The notes beneath the pieces were generated by a model. The model made no database searches. It was not told where the DNA came from and saw only the letters and a program-made list of their open reading frames with translations. A stretch of DNA of 64,000 bases from Deuterostichococcus epilithicus (taxonomy: Eukaryota; Chlorophyta; Trebouxiophyceae; Prasiolales; Stichococcaceae), in assembly GCA_033439295.1 (NCBI GenBank), contig JAVTLE010000011.1:2046082-2110081 (forward strand), in the 5' to 3' direction. The translations under genes and the position numbers were made by a program. Shown here piece by piece: positions 47,209 through 59,091 of the stretch (within the stretch, counting starts at the first letter, position 1; every line of letters begins with the position of its first letter).

Positions 47209-49294
47209 TCACACAGTGGCGTAGTCGCCGCACCGCAGACCAACCGTCATCCAGCAGCCCTGCACCGAGGACCAAGGCACGGCTTCACTCCAGCGGCAGC
47301 GCAGAACTGGACCATCCACTGGACTTCGGCGGGGGTGCAGCCAGCCGGCTGCACGGCGCTGGCACCCTCATGGGGTCCAACAGGCACGAGGCTGGCGTGG
47401 AGAGCCCCTCCGCACGAGACATACGAGGCGCGAGGCTCTATGCCCGCAGAATCGAAAGCCGCTGTGGATCTCGGACCCTGCCGCGCAAACATCTGCTGTG
47501 CGCGTTGGACTGCCTCTGAGCCTCTTCTGCTGCCTGCTGCAGTCAGAGCCTGCCATGCGCCAGGTGCCAGGTGCATCGCGGCCGCCCCGCCGCAAAGTGA
47601 CGCAGCACCCATTTCATCTGGGTTCCGGGCTGCGTTCCGTGGCTGCACAGTGGTCTGTAGTGGAAGGGCCGCACTGCAGCCGTGCACACAGGGTCCGGCA
47701 GACCTTGAATGGCCCGGTCTCAACTCGTTCCAGGCAGAAGGTGAAGGTGTAGGGCCGCAGCCCGGCGGCGCCCTGCGGGTCGCCGGCCCGGCGCCGCGCC
47801 ATGACCCGCACCGTCTGCAGCGCCCGCTCGCCGGCGCGCTGCCGCGGGAACGTCATCGCCGATGCGGCCTGCGCCATGCATTGACGAGCGCGCTTGGTGC
47901 GTTGCTCGACATCTCCCCCTCACGTCTGTGCACATGCCGACAGCTGCCCGGGTCATTGTGCCCTGGGCCTCGACAGCGCTGCTGTACCACTGCTGGCAAG
48001 CGTGCACAGCACAACGAGCCCACGATGTCGGTCATCAAGCAGAGGCGTCAGGCGCAGCAGCAGCCCATGCGGCCAGCGGGCCGCATCCGGCACGCCAGTC
48101 AAGCAACAGGCCCCCTGAACCCGACAGCGACACATGCTGCAGGGCCAGAGCTGCAAGCCAGCCATGCTGCATCACGGGCGCCGCCTCAGCGGCACGGAGG
48201 ACGTCAGCGGCGGAAGCAGAAAGACGTGTCACGATGCGTCGACCAAGCGCCCACCGCCCTACACCATAGATCCAAACCCTGAGCCCTCACCTCCCAGGAG
48301 TCGCAGTGCAGCAGCACGGAGAAAGGCGGGCTGTGCAGCTGGTTGCTGAAGTCTGCGAGGGGCAGCCACCGCTCCGCGCCGGCCCATGCGGCGGCGCGCC
48401 CGCCCGACACCTGGGGACATGACGCGCAGTGTCGGGACTCTGGTGCCGGGAACTGGCCAGCGACAGCCGCGTGTGCGGCCGCGACGACCGAGCTCAGGCG
48501 CAAGCCGGTGTCACCGACGGGCCGCCTGGCGCCGCTGCGGCACGGAATCTGTGCTGCCGCGGCCCTGCGTACAGATGCACGAGCCGCCGGCGCGCACATG
48601 TGGCTGTGCCCGCCGGCCGGCGGCCGCGCCTCAGCGCCATGCATGGCTGGCCGAGGGGAGCGGAGCGAGACTTGCGCTCCTCGTGAGCAAAGGTGCTGGC
48701 CTCACATCGATCATGCAATGCGACTTGCATGCGAATTGCGAACAGCAGGAAAAAGGCGGGGCACCTGACCGGGTAGCAGCTGCTCCGCGCCGTGCGGCTT
48801 GCTGAAGGCGAAGGCCACCTGCACCCCTGAGTCCGCTTCTGGCCAGTCGTTCCGCTGCAGCGCGTCCAGCTGCGCCGCGACCACCTACGTTTGTGCAGCG
48901 GAGTTTTGGCAGATTTCTGATGTCCTTGCGTGTCCACGGTCTCAGGAGCTGCCACTGGTGGCAGGCTGCACAACATGCGGCGGTGTCGGCGGTGCGGATG
49001 GGCCCCGGGCATACGGTGTGGAGAGCCATGCACCGAGGATGCGGCAGCGCAGCTTGGCAGACCACGCTATGCACACACCTCTGTCGGCGGCATCAGGTGG
49101 CTGGGCTTGCGCCGCTGTGCCGGCGACGACGCACCGCTCTCCAGTACGTACGCCGCAAATTCAGACGCCATGTCTCCACCTGGGCGCAGCGATGGCAGCG
49201 GCCTTGGGGAGAGACTGCGTGCTCGCTCCGCTTCAGCCCTCCGCTCAGGCCGTCTGCTCGGAGCAGCGGGGCAATGAGCAGCTGCATACTGCAA
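47209..49294 (-). CDS. DUF4864 family protein, probably organelle-targeted
   Basis: Five minus-strand exons, 49294-49079, 48884-48765, 48410-48291, 47868-47704 and 47259-47209, all multiples of three, give 223 residues. The first 40 residues (MQYAAAHCPAAPSRRPERRA on) are Arg/Ser/Ala-rich and poor in acids at first, like an algal transit peptide, so plastid targeting is likely but is inference. The domain begins VVAAQLDALQRNDWPEADSG then VQVAFAFSKP, continues FSNQLHSPPFSVLLHCDSW and PYTFTFCLERVETGPFK, and ends GCWMTVGLRCGDYATV. The 'QL-AL--ND' start and the 'GPF-GCWMT' end are the family signature in plant and cyanobacterial relatives. The biochemical role of DUF4864 is not known. It shares a 600-bp divergent promoter region with the LIL3 gene. 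The first exon's start is the least certain point. Confidence 0.82.
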
Positions 49295-49894
49295 CTAGCG
49301 GCTGCATGGCCCATAGCGACCATGATGCGCCGCTGGGCCGTGGGATCTGGATCACCTGCTGGAGACGCGTCGCCCGTGCTGATGCAAGCAGCCACATCCC
49401 GACATCGCAGAGCGCACGCCTGCCGCAGCTGAGGAGCGTAGCCGCGGGCCGGGTGCGGAGGCACGACTGCACCGCGCGCGGTGCTGCGTGCGAGCTGCAC
49501 ATGCGCATGACAGGACGTGCCACACGATCTGCAGTCTAGATTTGTCATGAATCTCTTTGGTGCAGGAACGGCTGCGTCGCTGCTCTCAGCTCTGCGCGGT
49601 TCCGACACCAGTACTCCGACACCAAGGCCGAAAGATCACTTTTGCTCTATCGCTTGCAAAGACGAAACAGCGGACGCCCCGGAGTGCACCTGGCATGCTT
49701 CTGGACATATGAGCAACTGGTAAACGCCGATGAGATTTGGAGCGACCGATCTTGTGAAGCGCTCACGTGGCCCGTTCCCTCGCTTTCTATGACTGCTTAC
49801 TGGAGGCGCGCTCAGATCATGTGCCGACTTATCGCCAGCAATTCAAGGCCTTGCGTGCTCTGCTTTCGCATCTGAGCACCGAACAGCAGCCAAG
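49295..49894. promoter_or_regulatory. Shared divergent promoter region, DUF4864 / LIL3
   Basis: Six hundred bases between two start codons on opposite strands. No conserved element could be named. The shared spacer may coordinate the two genes, which is inference from position only. The plus and minus frames crossing it are shadows or unassigned. Confidence 0.4.
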
Positions 49895-52199
49895 ATGATG
49901 CTCAAGTCACTTGCGGGTGCTCAAGCAAGGCCGCTGCCTGCCAGGCAGCTGTCTCTGGCAGCCAGGCCCGCAAAGCAGTCCATCCGCTGCAGGTGCAGTT
50001 GGCTGACAACACCTTTTGCAGCTGCGATGTCGGCTTGCAGCGAGCATCAGGTGCCCGAGGCCTGCTTCTGCATGCATGATTGATGACCAAGCTCATCCGT
50101 CGCGGTGCCTTCGTGCAGGCCTGTGTGCTCGGCGGCGACAGAGTCAGCGCAGGAGGCTCCCGCACCAGCGGTGCGACCGCTGCACCTCTGGCATCTTCAT
50201 CACACAACATGGTTGTCCGCCGTGCTGTCGCGCTGGTGGCAGGCCTCTTCTCGTGCGGGTCGGGCAACGATCTGAAGTATTGCAAAAGTATGCTTGAGAC
50301 AGGCAGGCTCACGTCTGACTGTCCACACGCGCAGGGCAACAGCACAGGGCCAGCCAAGCCGTCGCCGGCGAAGAAGGAGCAGAAAGAGCCCAAGGAGGTG
50401 CTGCAGCTGAGGGATGGGCGGTTTGTGGACCACCGCTGGGTGGGCGGTCGCTGGGTGCTGACGGAGTTTGCCAACCCAAAGACCGGCGAGATGGACTGGC
50501 CAGCCTGGGACTCGGTGCGCTCGCCGACATAGCCCACACGCCAGTCTCCGCCCTGCACTCAAGTGCCCGTAGGGCAGCTGCGCTGGCGCCACCGACTGCA
50601 GCGGCTGTGGCGCGGCAGCGACGCATGTGAACGTGTGCCTGCCACACTCCAGCATGCTTTCGAAAGCCGACACAAGGTCCTATTCCCGGCGCAGGTGATT
50701 GACGCCGAGATTGCGCGGAGACAGATGCTGGAGCAGTCGCCCATCCCCAGCACCAACGAGGAGCCGGTGCTCTTCGACACAGCAGAGATCCCCTGGTGGG
50801 CCTGGATCCGGCGGTTCCACCTCCCCGAGGTGCACCTCTCGGGCATTTCTTTCTCTCTGCTTGCTTTCCCTTCTGGCCAGCTGCCTGATGCTCACAGGGC
50901 GGCATTGCAAGGTTGCACACTGACAGCGTGGCACGTGCCCTGCATACGGCAGAAAGCTTCGGGATGCAGGGGTGATAGTCAGGGCCTGCCGCTGCTTGTT
51001 TGAAAGCAATGTGCAGGCATTCGGCACTGCCGGAGCATGGCACAGTTGGCACAGTTTGCAGTGCTGGTCAAAGCATTCTGCACATGCGGGTCATCGCTGC
51101 GTGGTCTTTGTTGATGCTCAGCACACAATGCGTGCCCCCGTCTGGCTGGAGGAGTGACCCAAATGAAATAGAACATCCGAGACACAACCATGCGAGGGCA
51201 AGTGCTCTTGCTGAAACTCCGCTGAATAACCGAGAGATGCGGCCCGACAGTGGCCCACGAGCAGGCGGGGGAGCTGAAAGGGGGGGCGCGGGTGCAGGTT
51301 CCCACTTCCTGGCACCAGAAGCACCTTTAAACCTCGAAGCATCCGCATGTGGGCGAAACGACACATTCGAAACAACCTCTCATGAAGAACCATCGGCGTG
51401 CGCAGGCGGAGAAGCTGAATGGGCGGGCGTGCATGGTGGGCTACTTCCTGGCGCTGGGCGTGGACAAGCTGACCGGGGCGGGCCTGGTGGACCAGCAGTC
51501 CTCCTTCCTGGGCCTGCTCTCGCTGCACGTCGTCGTCTTTGCCGTGCTGCTGTTCCCCACCATCGACCGCATCCAGGTGGGCCCCGCATGCGGGCTGGGC
51601 GCGCCTGCTGCAAGCGTTGTGAACGAACAGTGTTTCAGGGAAGCAGTCGTTCCCTGGTCTCCGGTGCGCTGTTCCCACTGTCGACCGCATCCAGGTGGGC
51701 GCGCCGGCAGGGAGGAACAGTGGGTTTTGGGCGGTTTGGGTGGGTTTAGGGCGGTTTGGGTGTAGTCTCGACGCTGTTCGAAGCTGGTTTGCCTTGCCAC
51801 TGCACGCTGCACGTGGTCGTGCCCCGGCTGAGGGAAGACTGCTGGAGCGAAAGCAGAGATGGACACACACGCGCTGCAAGCCTTGGATGCAAGGTGCCGT
51901 GCGCACTCACGTGCGGTCCGTCATGCCCCCGGCAGCGGCACAGCTGCAGAGGGTGTTTTATGTCATGCTGACATTGCTGTCGGCATCGGCTGATGAGCAG
52001 TCGATCTGCAGCACAAGCCGATGTCGAAGCCCGCGCAATCGTTGACACAGCCGTTTTTGACCCGACCCCTCTGCACTCTGACGTCTTGGCTTCTACTGCG
52101 CCGCAGTCCCTCCGTGGCCTGATTGACGAGGCCACCTTCTACGACAAGCAGTGGTCCGCCACATGGGACGGGCAGTCACGGCCGTCTGAAAACCAGTAG
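49895..52199 (+). CDS. LIL3: LIL3 light-harvesting-like protein
   Basis: Six plus-strand exons, 49895-49992, 50119-50170, 50335-50514, 50695-50829, 51406-51576 and 52107-52199, close exactly (phases 2, 0, 0, 0, 0) for 242 residues. The start MMLKSLAGAQARPLPARQLS is a plastid transit peptide. Then come DGRFVDHRWVGGRWVLTEFA, WWAWIRRFHLPE and the LHC-like membrane motif, AEKLNGRACMVGYFLALGVD followed by KLTGAGLVDQQSSFLG, and a second hydrophobic stretch (LLSLHVVVFAVLLFPTIDRI). The C-terminus SLRGLIDEATFYDKQWSATW is the LIL3 hallmark. In plants LIL3 holds geranylgeranyl reductase and protochlorophyllide oxidoreductase at the thylakoid for chlorophyll synthesis. The E-x2-N-x-R (EKLNGR) chlorophyll-binding motif is intact. 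Intron 5 carries a partial copy of the end of exon 5. Confidence 0.95.
51545..51770. repeat. Duplicated exon end and telomere-like tract in LIL3 intron 5
   Basis: The end of exon 5 with its donor (GTTCCCCACCATCGACCGCA, then TCCAGGTGGGC) recurs at 51669-51705 as GTTCCCACTGTCGACCGCAT with the same CCAGGTGGGC. Just after it, 51720-51762 is a T/G-rich tract with GGGTTTAGGGCGG and GGCGGTTTGGGTG repeated, resembling the TTTAGGG telomere unit of green plants and algae. Confidence 0.75.
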
Positions 52200-53156
52200 G
52201 CCCGGCATCCAGACAGACAGGTGCACCGCCTCGCCGCTAGCACCAATGCCTGCATGTGGCGCGCAAAACGTAACGGCGGCGCCAAACACGGCCGTTCGCC
52301 TGCGTGGACCGGAAGCAACTGCGCGGCATTGATGCATTGGCTTCGCTGGTCAAGGTCCTCCTGCATCGCAGTCACTGCCTGCCTGGCGCTAAACCTGCGC
52401 TCCTGCCTGCAGGGGGTGCAGCTGTGCCATGAACCACCTGCCCTGCGGGGGCGGTGGGGGCGGCAGCATACATTCGCGGCCCGGCTTGGGCGCACGCGGC
52501 AGGGTGCTCAGTGCTGCACAAGCCGCCGGGCACGCGGCTTGCAACCGTTTCAGGCAGCCCTGCGGCAATCTATGCTTGATTGCTGGGCTATTGGAACGAC
52601 CACGGCGCCTGGCGATTGATGCTCCGCGAGCCAGACACGCCCTGCGGGCGTGCGCGGTGCAGCTCGTGCGCATGCTGCCGTATGCCTGAAAGGACGTATC
52701 GACACACACTTCCAATGCAGCAAGATTCGAAACACGTTCGTTGTAACACGATTTATGCTGTGTCGATGAACGCCGTGTGCGCTCTTCTCGCAATGCCAGT
52801 GCCAGGCAGCGGTGCAAAGCGTCACCCTGCCTCCCCCACCCTATAGGGGAGGAGTCATGGAAATTTCCCTGACATAAGCGACAGGTTTCCACCGCGTCGG
52901 CATCCGGTAGCTGCCATCTGCGAAGTTCACCAACGCAGGCCTTTGTCGGACAACTTCAAAAAAGGATCTCGCGATTCCCTCTTCAATGGGCATCTTGGTC
53001 TTGGTCACCGCCGACACTGTATGTGAGGGGCGAGCCCCAACCCATCCTCTCCCGTCTGCTCAGCCCGGTTTGTGCTCGGGCAGCTTTGTAATACAGCAGC
53101 GTGCACCACCGGCTGCAGCATTGTGGAGCGGTTCGTGGCGTTGAGTGGCGCCTCAG
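52200..53156. other. Intergenic region, tandem plus-strand genes
   Basis: Between LIL3 and the phosphodiesterase gene. It should hold the LIL3 3' end; a TGTAA word, the usual green-algal polyadenylation signal, occurs near 52740. The long minus frame 52389-52892 has no family signal. Confidence 0.45.
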
Positions 53157-55652
53157 ATGCCGTCTTGCGCGACGCTGGTAGGCAGCCTGCTTCTGACGGT
53201 CATATTCGTCTCCGGAGCCGCGAGCTGGTCTTCAGACGTGCGCGCCACGCTGCCGGTCGTCCCGTTCGGAAGCGGGCACGCTCACAACTCTGAGCGTACA
53301 ACCGGCCTCGACGGAGCCTTGAGACAAGGTGAGGGTGTTGCCTAACCTCTCAGACGCATTCACAGCGCCGCGGGAAGTCACGCAATGTTGCAATCCGTGT
53401 GGGGCAGACGGGCCGACCTGCCTTCTTTATTCCGTCCCGTACAACCCTCCCTCCACGCACCCTCGTGCCGAGCGGGACACATCAGGCCGCCAATCTACCC
53501 GCGTACTTCTGACACCGTGTCACTCTCTTTCATCGACCAAGGCTTCTGCAGCATCGAGGCGGACGCGTTTGCCAAAAGCAATGGCGAGGTTCTCGTGGGG
53601 CACAACCTGCGCGATCTGCGCCGCAGCGGGTCGATACAGGTGCGCCTACTCGGTCACGATAGACTGACGGAATTCGAAATCACTTAGCCTGGCTCCTCAG
53701 CCGTTGCGCTGGCCCGCCTGCACCTGTACGAAAAAGATTTTGCATGTCTCGTTGACGGGGCGAAACACCGTCCACCCACAATCGAGGCTGCTACGCTCTT
53801 TTGTCGGCGGCGATCAGTCTGCTGCAAATAACCTTGTCACAGGACTGGCATCGATGCAAAGGCTCAGCACAGGCCGCAGATGCATTGTTGTTGGGTGCAT
53901 TGTCGCGGTGCCGCGGCAAGTGTACAGCAGACGTGCAGAGCTGACACAGTGCACTCGGCATGACGCAGGCACTGTACCTTGACCCGCTGCTGGAGCTCGT
54001 GCGCCGTAACAATGGCGCGGTCTACCCGCAGGCAAAGTTCCTGGGCACCTGCAAGTCGGTCCTGCTGATGATCGATGTCAAGGTGACGCCGCAGCAGACC
54101 GCGGAGGAGAGCTTCGACATCATCCACGCCGTCTTGCAGTCCTACGCAGGTGCTTTGAAGCAGACTGGGTCCCACCCCGTGCGGGCTGCACGCAGTCGAG
54201 GGCCGAGCATCAGCATGCCGCTTAAGCAAGCTGCCAATTGACGGAGCCGCTGCAATGGCGGCGGCGCCGGCCTCTGCCTCGATGCTGGCTCACCAGGGAG
54301 GGTCTCCATGATGTACCATTGCCGAAAGCTTGCATTCGTGGGCCGCAGACCAGCAACCTGAAGGATTTCTCTCGAGCTGGCACGGGCCTCGCAACCTCGC
54401 CGACGAGCGCGGCGCCGTGACCGTCATGATCAGTGGCGAGCGGCCAGCAGCATCGCACCTGCTCAGGTGCCATCCCTGCAAACCTTCACTGCGCACTTCT
54501 TTTTGACGCAGCCTCTGTCTCAGTGGCTTTGCGGATCATTCCGATATCTACTGATGCGGCCGCATGAAGGGCAGCAGCCGGGGACGGGCAGCACGTTGCG
54601 TCAGATCAGGTGCAGTCCTGCAGACAGCTGGTGTGTATCGTGCACAAGGCAATGGTGCTGCCTGTACTGCAGCCAGCGCGGGACGCGGTATGCCATTTTA
54701 GATGGCCGGGAGCAGGATCTGGGCGCCGATCTGTCGGTGTCGTTAGTCCCCATCATCAGCAAGGTGGGGCGGACTTCATTGCTGTGCCATTTTGCGCTGC
54801 ACACCGTTGCTGCAGCTTGAGCCTCCCTTGCGTCCAGCCCTTGAGCGCTTGTCAGTATGTCTCACAAGCTGCGGTGAATTGCTCACTTTTCCTGAGCCGC
54901 CACATATAAGGCGCAACGTCAATCAAAGGCTCCACACAACCGAAGGCGTCGCGTCACCGAGGGTCCGAAGGCGCTGCATTCAGTCGATGCCTGTCCGCTT
55001 ACACTGTGAGCCTGCCCTCTTCTGGCCGTGCCCTGCGTGCAGGCGTGGCGGGGCGAGCGCAGCGCAGTGGTGCACGGCCTGGACCCGCTGCATCCCTCCG
55101 CTGCGGAGGCGGCGGGCGCGGCGGACCTCATACGGCGGGCGCACTCGCAAGGCCGCGGCGTGCGCTTCTGGGGCACGCTTGATACGCCACGGCAGTGGCA
55201 GGTGGCCTGCGCTCACTTGGTGCTGTGCTGTCAACACTGGGCGCTGATGTCTTGGGTGGCCCACGACGGCCGCGGCAGCAGTGACCCTCACATGGCACGC
55301 GCGCCGGCAGTGGCACCCGCAGACAGTGCCTCAATGCTGTGGACTCGGGCCCTGCGCTGCAGCCACACCGAACAGTGGCCAATGACCTGCAGACTGTGCT
55401 AACCTGCCGTCTCGTGTCAAAACTTTTTCGCATGCTCCGCAGGACTTGTTCGACATGGGTGTCGACCTGATCAGCACGGACGACTTTGCGGGGCTGCAGG
55501 CGTTCGTCGCCGCGCACGCGGCGCGGCAGCGGCGGCCGCTGGTGCGCTGGAACCTGCAGCTGCCGCTGCGGCCGCTCAGCGTGGACATTGTCGTGCGTCA
55601 GCTGTTTGGCCGGCGCGCCGCGATGTGGCCACACACCGGCTCGCCATTATGA
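53157..55652 (+). CDS. Secreted PLC-like phosphodiesterase (AIM6/GDPD type)
   Basis: Seven plus-strand exons, 53157-53328, 53542-53639, 53969-54149, 54349-54466, 54673-54763, 55043-55201 and 55443-55652, close in phase (1, 0, 1, 2, 0, 0) for 342 residues. The start has a signal peptide (MPSCATLVGSLLLTVIFVSG, cut near AAS). TIM-barrel landmarks follow in order: GSGHAHNSE, GFCSIEADAFAKSNGEVLVG then HNLRDL (the usual E-A-D and H pair), ALYLDPLLELVRRNNGAVYP, SVLLMIDVKVTP, GAVTVMISGERP, RYAILDGREQDLGADLSVSL, GVRFWGTLDTPRQWQ and GVDLISTDDFAGLQAF. These match the AIM6-like branch of the PLC-like phosphodiesterase superfamily. The first histidine segment reads HAHNSE where relatives have HAHNDY. The substrate is unknown; a phosphodiester in the cell wall or an endomembrane compartment is inference. 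Confidence 0.9.
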
Positions 55653-56490
55653 AAGGCAGTGACTTCCAGCATCAAATTAGGCCCTGCAGCGTGCCTGCGA
55701 TCTGATGCCAGACTCCAATAGGTGTCCGAGGTTCCGAAGTGGTACATAGGTCGCCGCGGTCTGTGTACCCGTCCTGTCATCTGGTCATTTGCTTGATGAC
55801 TTCCTCAGTGGTTTGTGTTCCACGCTCTTTTGTGAGTCCAGCGAGCTACAAATGCAGCGGTGTGTACGAATGGTGCTGGATTACACTACCATCGTACCCA
55901 GATGGCACAGGCGTACCATGCCATGGAGCCTGTGAACAATGCAGCCGGTGGATTTTAACATACCCAGAGAGGCAGAGTACCCCAAATGCCTCATGCTCAA
56001 GGCGGTGACCCCTCTTCTAAACGCCCTTCTTTCTTCACGCCATGAGCGCGAGATACAATCGCAAAATTCCAAATTCATGCAGTCTTGGTAATCTGCCGAA
56101 CGCTGGCGTTTCCGGCTCCAAAACAGGTAATTCGCACTGGAGCCAGCGACACCCACAGATCCAGATGCTCGCGCCAGCAGCCGCAAGCCCCATCGTCACC
56201 TCCTGCCCAAACCGGTGCACGGCGCCAGGCGTACTCGAGGCTCAGGCGTTCGGACCCCAAGCGCCCAGTGCCGCCGTGGGCTGCCGCAGCACCGCAGCCG
56301 CCGTGAATGCAGTACTCACTGCTGTCGAATCGCGCTGTTGCCAGGACGCGGGGTCGCACCCACCAGCGGCTGGTGCTGACCGAGCAGGTACGCTGGCAGA
56401 CCCCAGCTACCACTTACAGCTGAGCGGCCCACCCACCAGCTCGTCGACGACCAGCTGCCGGAGCATCGCTCGCTGCCGCTCCGGCAAGCA
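55653..56490. other. Gap between convergent genes
   Basis: Between the stops of the phosphodiesterase gene and NDUFA12. The plus frame 56042-56785 runs antisense through the last NDUFA12 exon and is a shadow. Nothing else seen. Confidence 0.5.
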
Positions 56491-58308
56491 TCACGAGGAG
56501 TCGGGCACGGCGCCGCGGACGCTGGTCTGCGCCGCGGGCGACCACGCCGTGAACTTCTGCCAGTGCCGCCGCCGGGGCCCGTTGACCCATGCGCCCTGCA
56601 GGGTGGGGCAGCCGACCTCAGGCGGGAGCGCCGCCATGCCACCGCGCCGGCCCTGCCATGTTGTTCCACCCGCGCTACAGATGCTGCTGCTGCTGCAGCT
56701 GCTGCAGCTGCAAAAGGAGCGTCCCAGATCCACAGATCCAAGACAAGCCATTGGCAACAGCTTTCGTCAGCAACCCATGAGCTAGCGACCGGAAGCCAGC
56801 GATGCAGCACCTTGGGCAGGTAACGCTTCTCCAGGTTGCCGGTGGGGTTGGGCGAGCCGATCGCCTCCTGCGCAAGAATGACACCCAGGGTTTGGGTAGT
56901 GTGCAAGCGGATGGGGCAGCCGCATCACTCCTGACCAAGCGACGCCCGAGAGCACGACTCGGCCGCTCCCGAAGGGCGGTCCGCATGCCGCCCGCTGGTG
57001 GAGTACCACCTGACGCCGTGCTTCACGCAGCTGCTTTCGTAGTTGCGCATCTGTTCAGGAACAGCGGTGATTGATCACCTGCGCGTAGATGGGGTAGCTG
57101 AACGCCTGCTCCGAGGGCACCTGGTCAGTGACAAAGTGCAGCCATCCTGCAGCAAAGGGTCTCGACTCAGCACATGAGCGCCGGCCACAAAGCGAGGTAC
57201 AACAGATTTTTCTTGCGCGATATGCTGGCGACGAGCCATGCCAGCTGTCATGTGTGGAGCCGGACCACAGGAAGCACCGGCGTGCACTCCAAGACACGGG
57301 CTGCAGTCCAGTGCATCCACGGCGCAAGCAAGGCTCGTGGCCGTCTCTAACGGTGCGCTTCTCTCAGCAGCAGGTGGATGCTTGTCAACTCACCGTGCCA
57401 CTCGGCCGGCACAGTTGTGGGGTCCAGACCCTTCAGCTTGTGCTTGTTTGCATACACCACCCACCTGTGCATGCCTGCAGCCACGAGATTGCACGATGCA
57501 AATCAGCAGCAGGGGTGTTATGAGACCTCTGCACACTGTCAAATGCCGCTCAGAGTACAGGAGACGACGTGGATTGGCAGCCTCAAATGCACTAGGGTGC
57601 CGTCATGCGATGCCGCTGTCGGGCTGTTACGTCAGGGTGCAGGAGGCTCCGATGCTGCTGAGCGCAAAGACGTTGAGTTCGCGGCGACCAAGTCGCGCTG
57701 GAAGGCAGAAGCTTCATGCTCCAGCTTTGCAGAGGCTCCACCACCGAGCGAAAGTTGCTTGGATGACATGCGGTGTTTCCACCGCACCTGAGGGCAGGTT
57801 CATGTTCTCAAAGTACTTGTTGCCTGCGACATCCTCCCCCTTGAGAATCCCCGTCCGCGACTTCATCACCAGGGTCTGCCTGCAGGGCGAGAGCAGAGAC
57901 ACGCTGTAACGCGGGAGTCTCTTGGCTGCACACCTGATCGCCTCAGCCCAAGGCTGAAGGCACTATCAGTAGCGGACAGCGTTGGAGATGGCAAAGAGCG
58001 GACACTGGTCGGCGCCCGGGGTCATTGCGCAGGCAGGTCGCTGACGGCCATGCCAGGTGCGGTTGCCCATGCTGCTGCTGCGACAGGCGTGCGTCGCCAT
58101 GGCAACACCAGGCATGCGGCGTGACCTCCACCATCGGCAGGGCAGACCGGGGGGTGCAGCAAGAGAAAAGAACTGCTCACATGAGGTTGCCGTCGTGGAT
58201 GACCCGCCATCCGCCCCCTGACAGCAGCTCCTTCAGTGACAATTTTCCGCCCTGGACCGCGCCGGTGACCTTGCCCAAGGCGCTGCTGGCCTGCTTGGCG
58301 ACGCTCAT
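56491..58308 (-). CDS. NDUFA12: NADH dehydrogenase (complex I) subunit NDUFA12/B17.2
   Basis: Six minus-strand exons, 58308-58181, 57879-57745, 57464-57394, 57146-57079, 56867-56811 and 56595-56491, close exactly (phases 2, 2, 1, 0, 0) for 187 residues. Landmarks: GGGWRVIHDGNLMQTLVMKS, then EDVAGNKYFENMNLPSG, then RWVVYANKHKLKGLDPTTVP followed by AEWHGWLHFVTDQ, then EAIGSPNPTGNLEKRYLPK and GAWVNGPRRRHWQKFTAWSP. The G-N-K-Y-F/Y-E and P-x-E-W-H-G-W-L motifs define the B17.2 family, an accessory subunit of mitochondrial complex I. The segment before RWVVY reads AVETPHVIQATFA, longer and different from the usual G-R-H-R-W. A C-terminal extension beyond TAWSP is about 16 residues. Divergent from the DUF1995 gene. 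Confidence 0.93.
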
Positions 58309-59091
58309 GCCTGCAAATTGGATGCTCCAATGGCCAAGCGTGGCGCAACAGGACGTCTCTGGCCCTGTGCACCTGGGATGTGCTCAACCCTCTGGGTCTG
58401 ATTTCAGCCTTTGTCACCCCTCAGCAGCCTGCGCCGTGCGGAGAAGGTACCTCGATCGGTGCAGGCTCGAGTTCCCGAGATTGCCGAGTACCTCCTGTAC
58501 GTGTGAACGGCGCTGTGGCTGGTGCTGCACTGCTGGGCGCACCAGGCTTGCTCCTGTCATAAAACCCGGCAATGACAAACGCGATGAGATCGCCTTGCCC
58601 ATCAGACCGTCGGTCCGTCGCCGCTCGCATCCGCAGATCCCAAAATCAAAGAGGCCTCGCAGCTGCATTGACTGGAAGGGACTGTCATCAGCAGGCGTCC
58701 GCTGGTCGCATCAATTCACGTTGTCTCTGGCCACATTGGCAGCGAGTTGGGACAGATTCTAGGACAGCGAAGTGCCCAGCAGTCTGCTTTTCGGGTTTCT
58801 CATCTGCACAGAGGTGCATGAAGCTTGACAAACAGGACTGAAGCGTTTCATCGGCCCCTGGTACAAGTCAACCAGTCTCCTATCTGGGCTCAGGGCGCCA
58901 ACAACCGTTCAAACCACGTACCCCTCTTTGCCTTGGCAGCACCCATCACACCGGTCAGAACCAACCCGGAGTCCCAATCCATCGCTCGGTCAGTTCCAGC
59001 GACACATCAACGGCTTTGGCCCAAACGGCGCATCCGGCATGGCACTGCCATGCGCTGCTCCACAATGGAGTAGGCCCTGCAGCATGAATGA
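58309..59091. other. Divergent intergenic region, NDUFA12 / DUF1995
   Basis: Contains both promoters. The frames here (58025-58762 plus, 58414-58668 minus) have no family signal. Confidence 0.45.

Noticed and set aside
46930-48282. 450-residue plus-strand open frame
   Set aside because: It runs antisense across four phase-consistent DUF4864 exons; long open frames on both strands are expected at this GC content.
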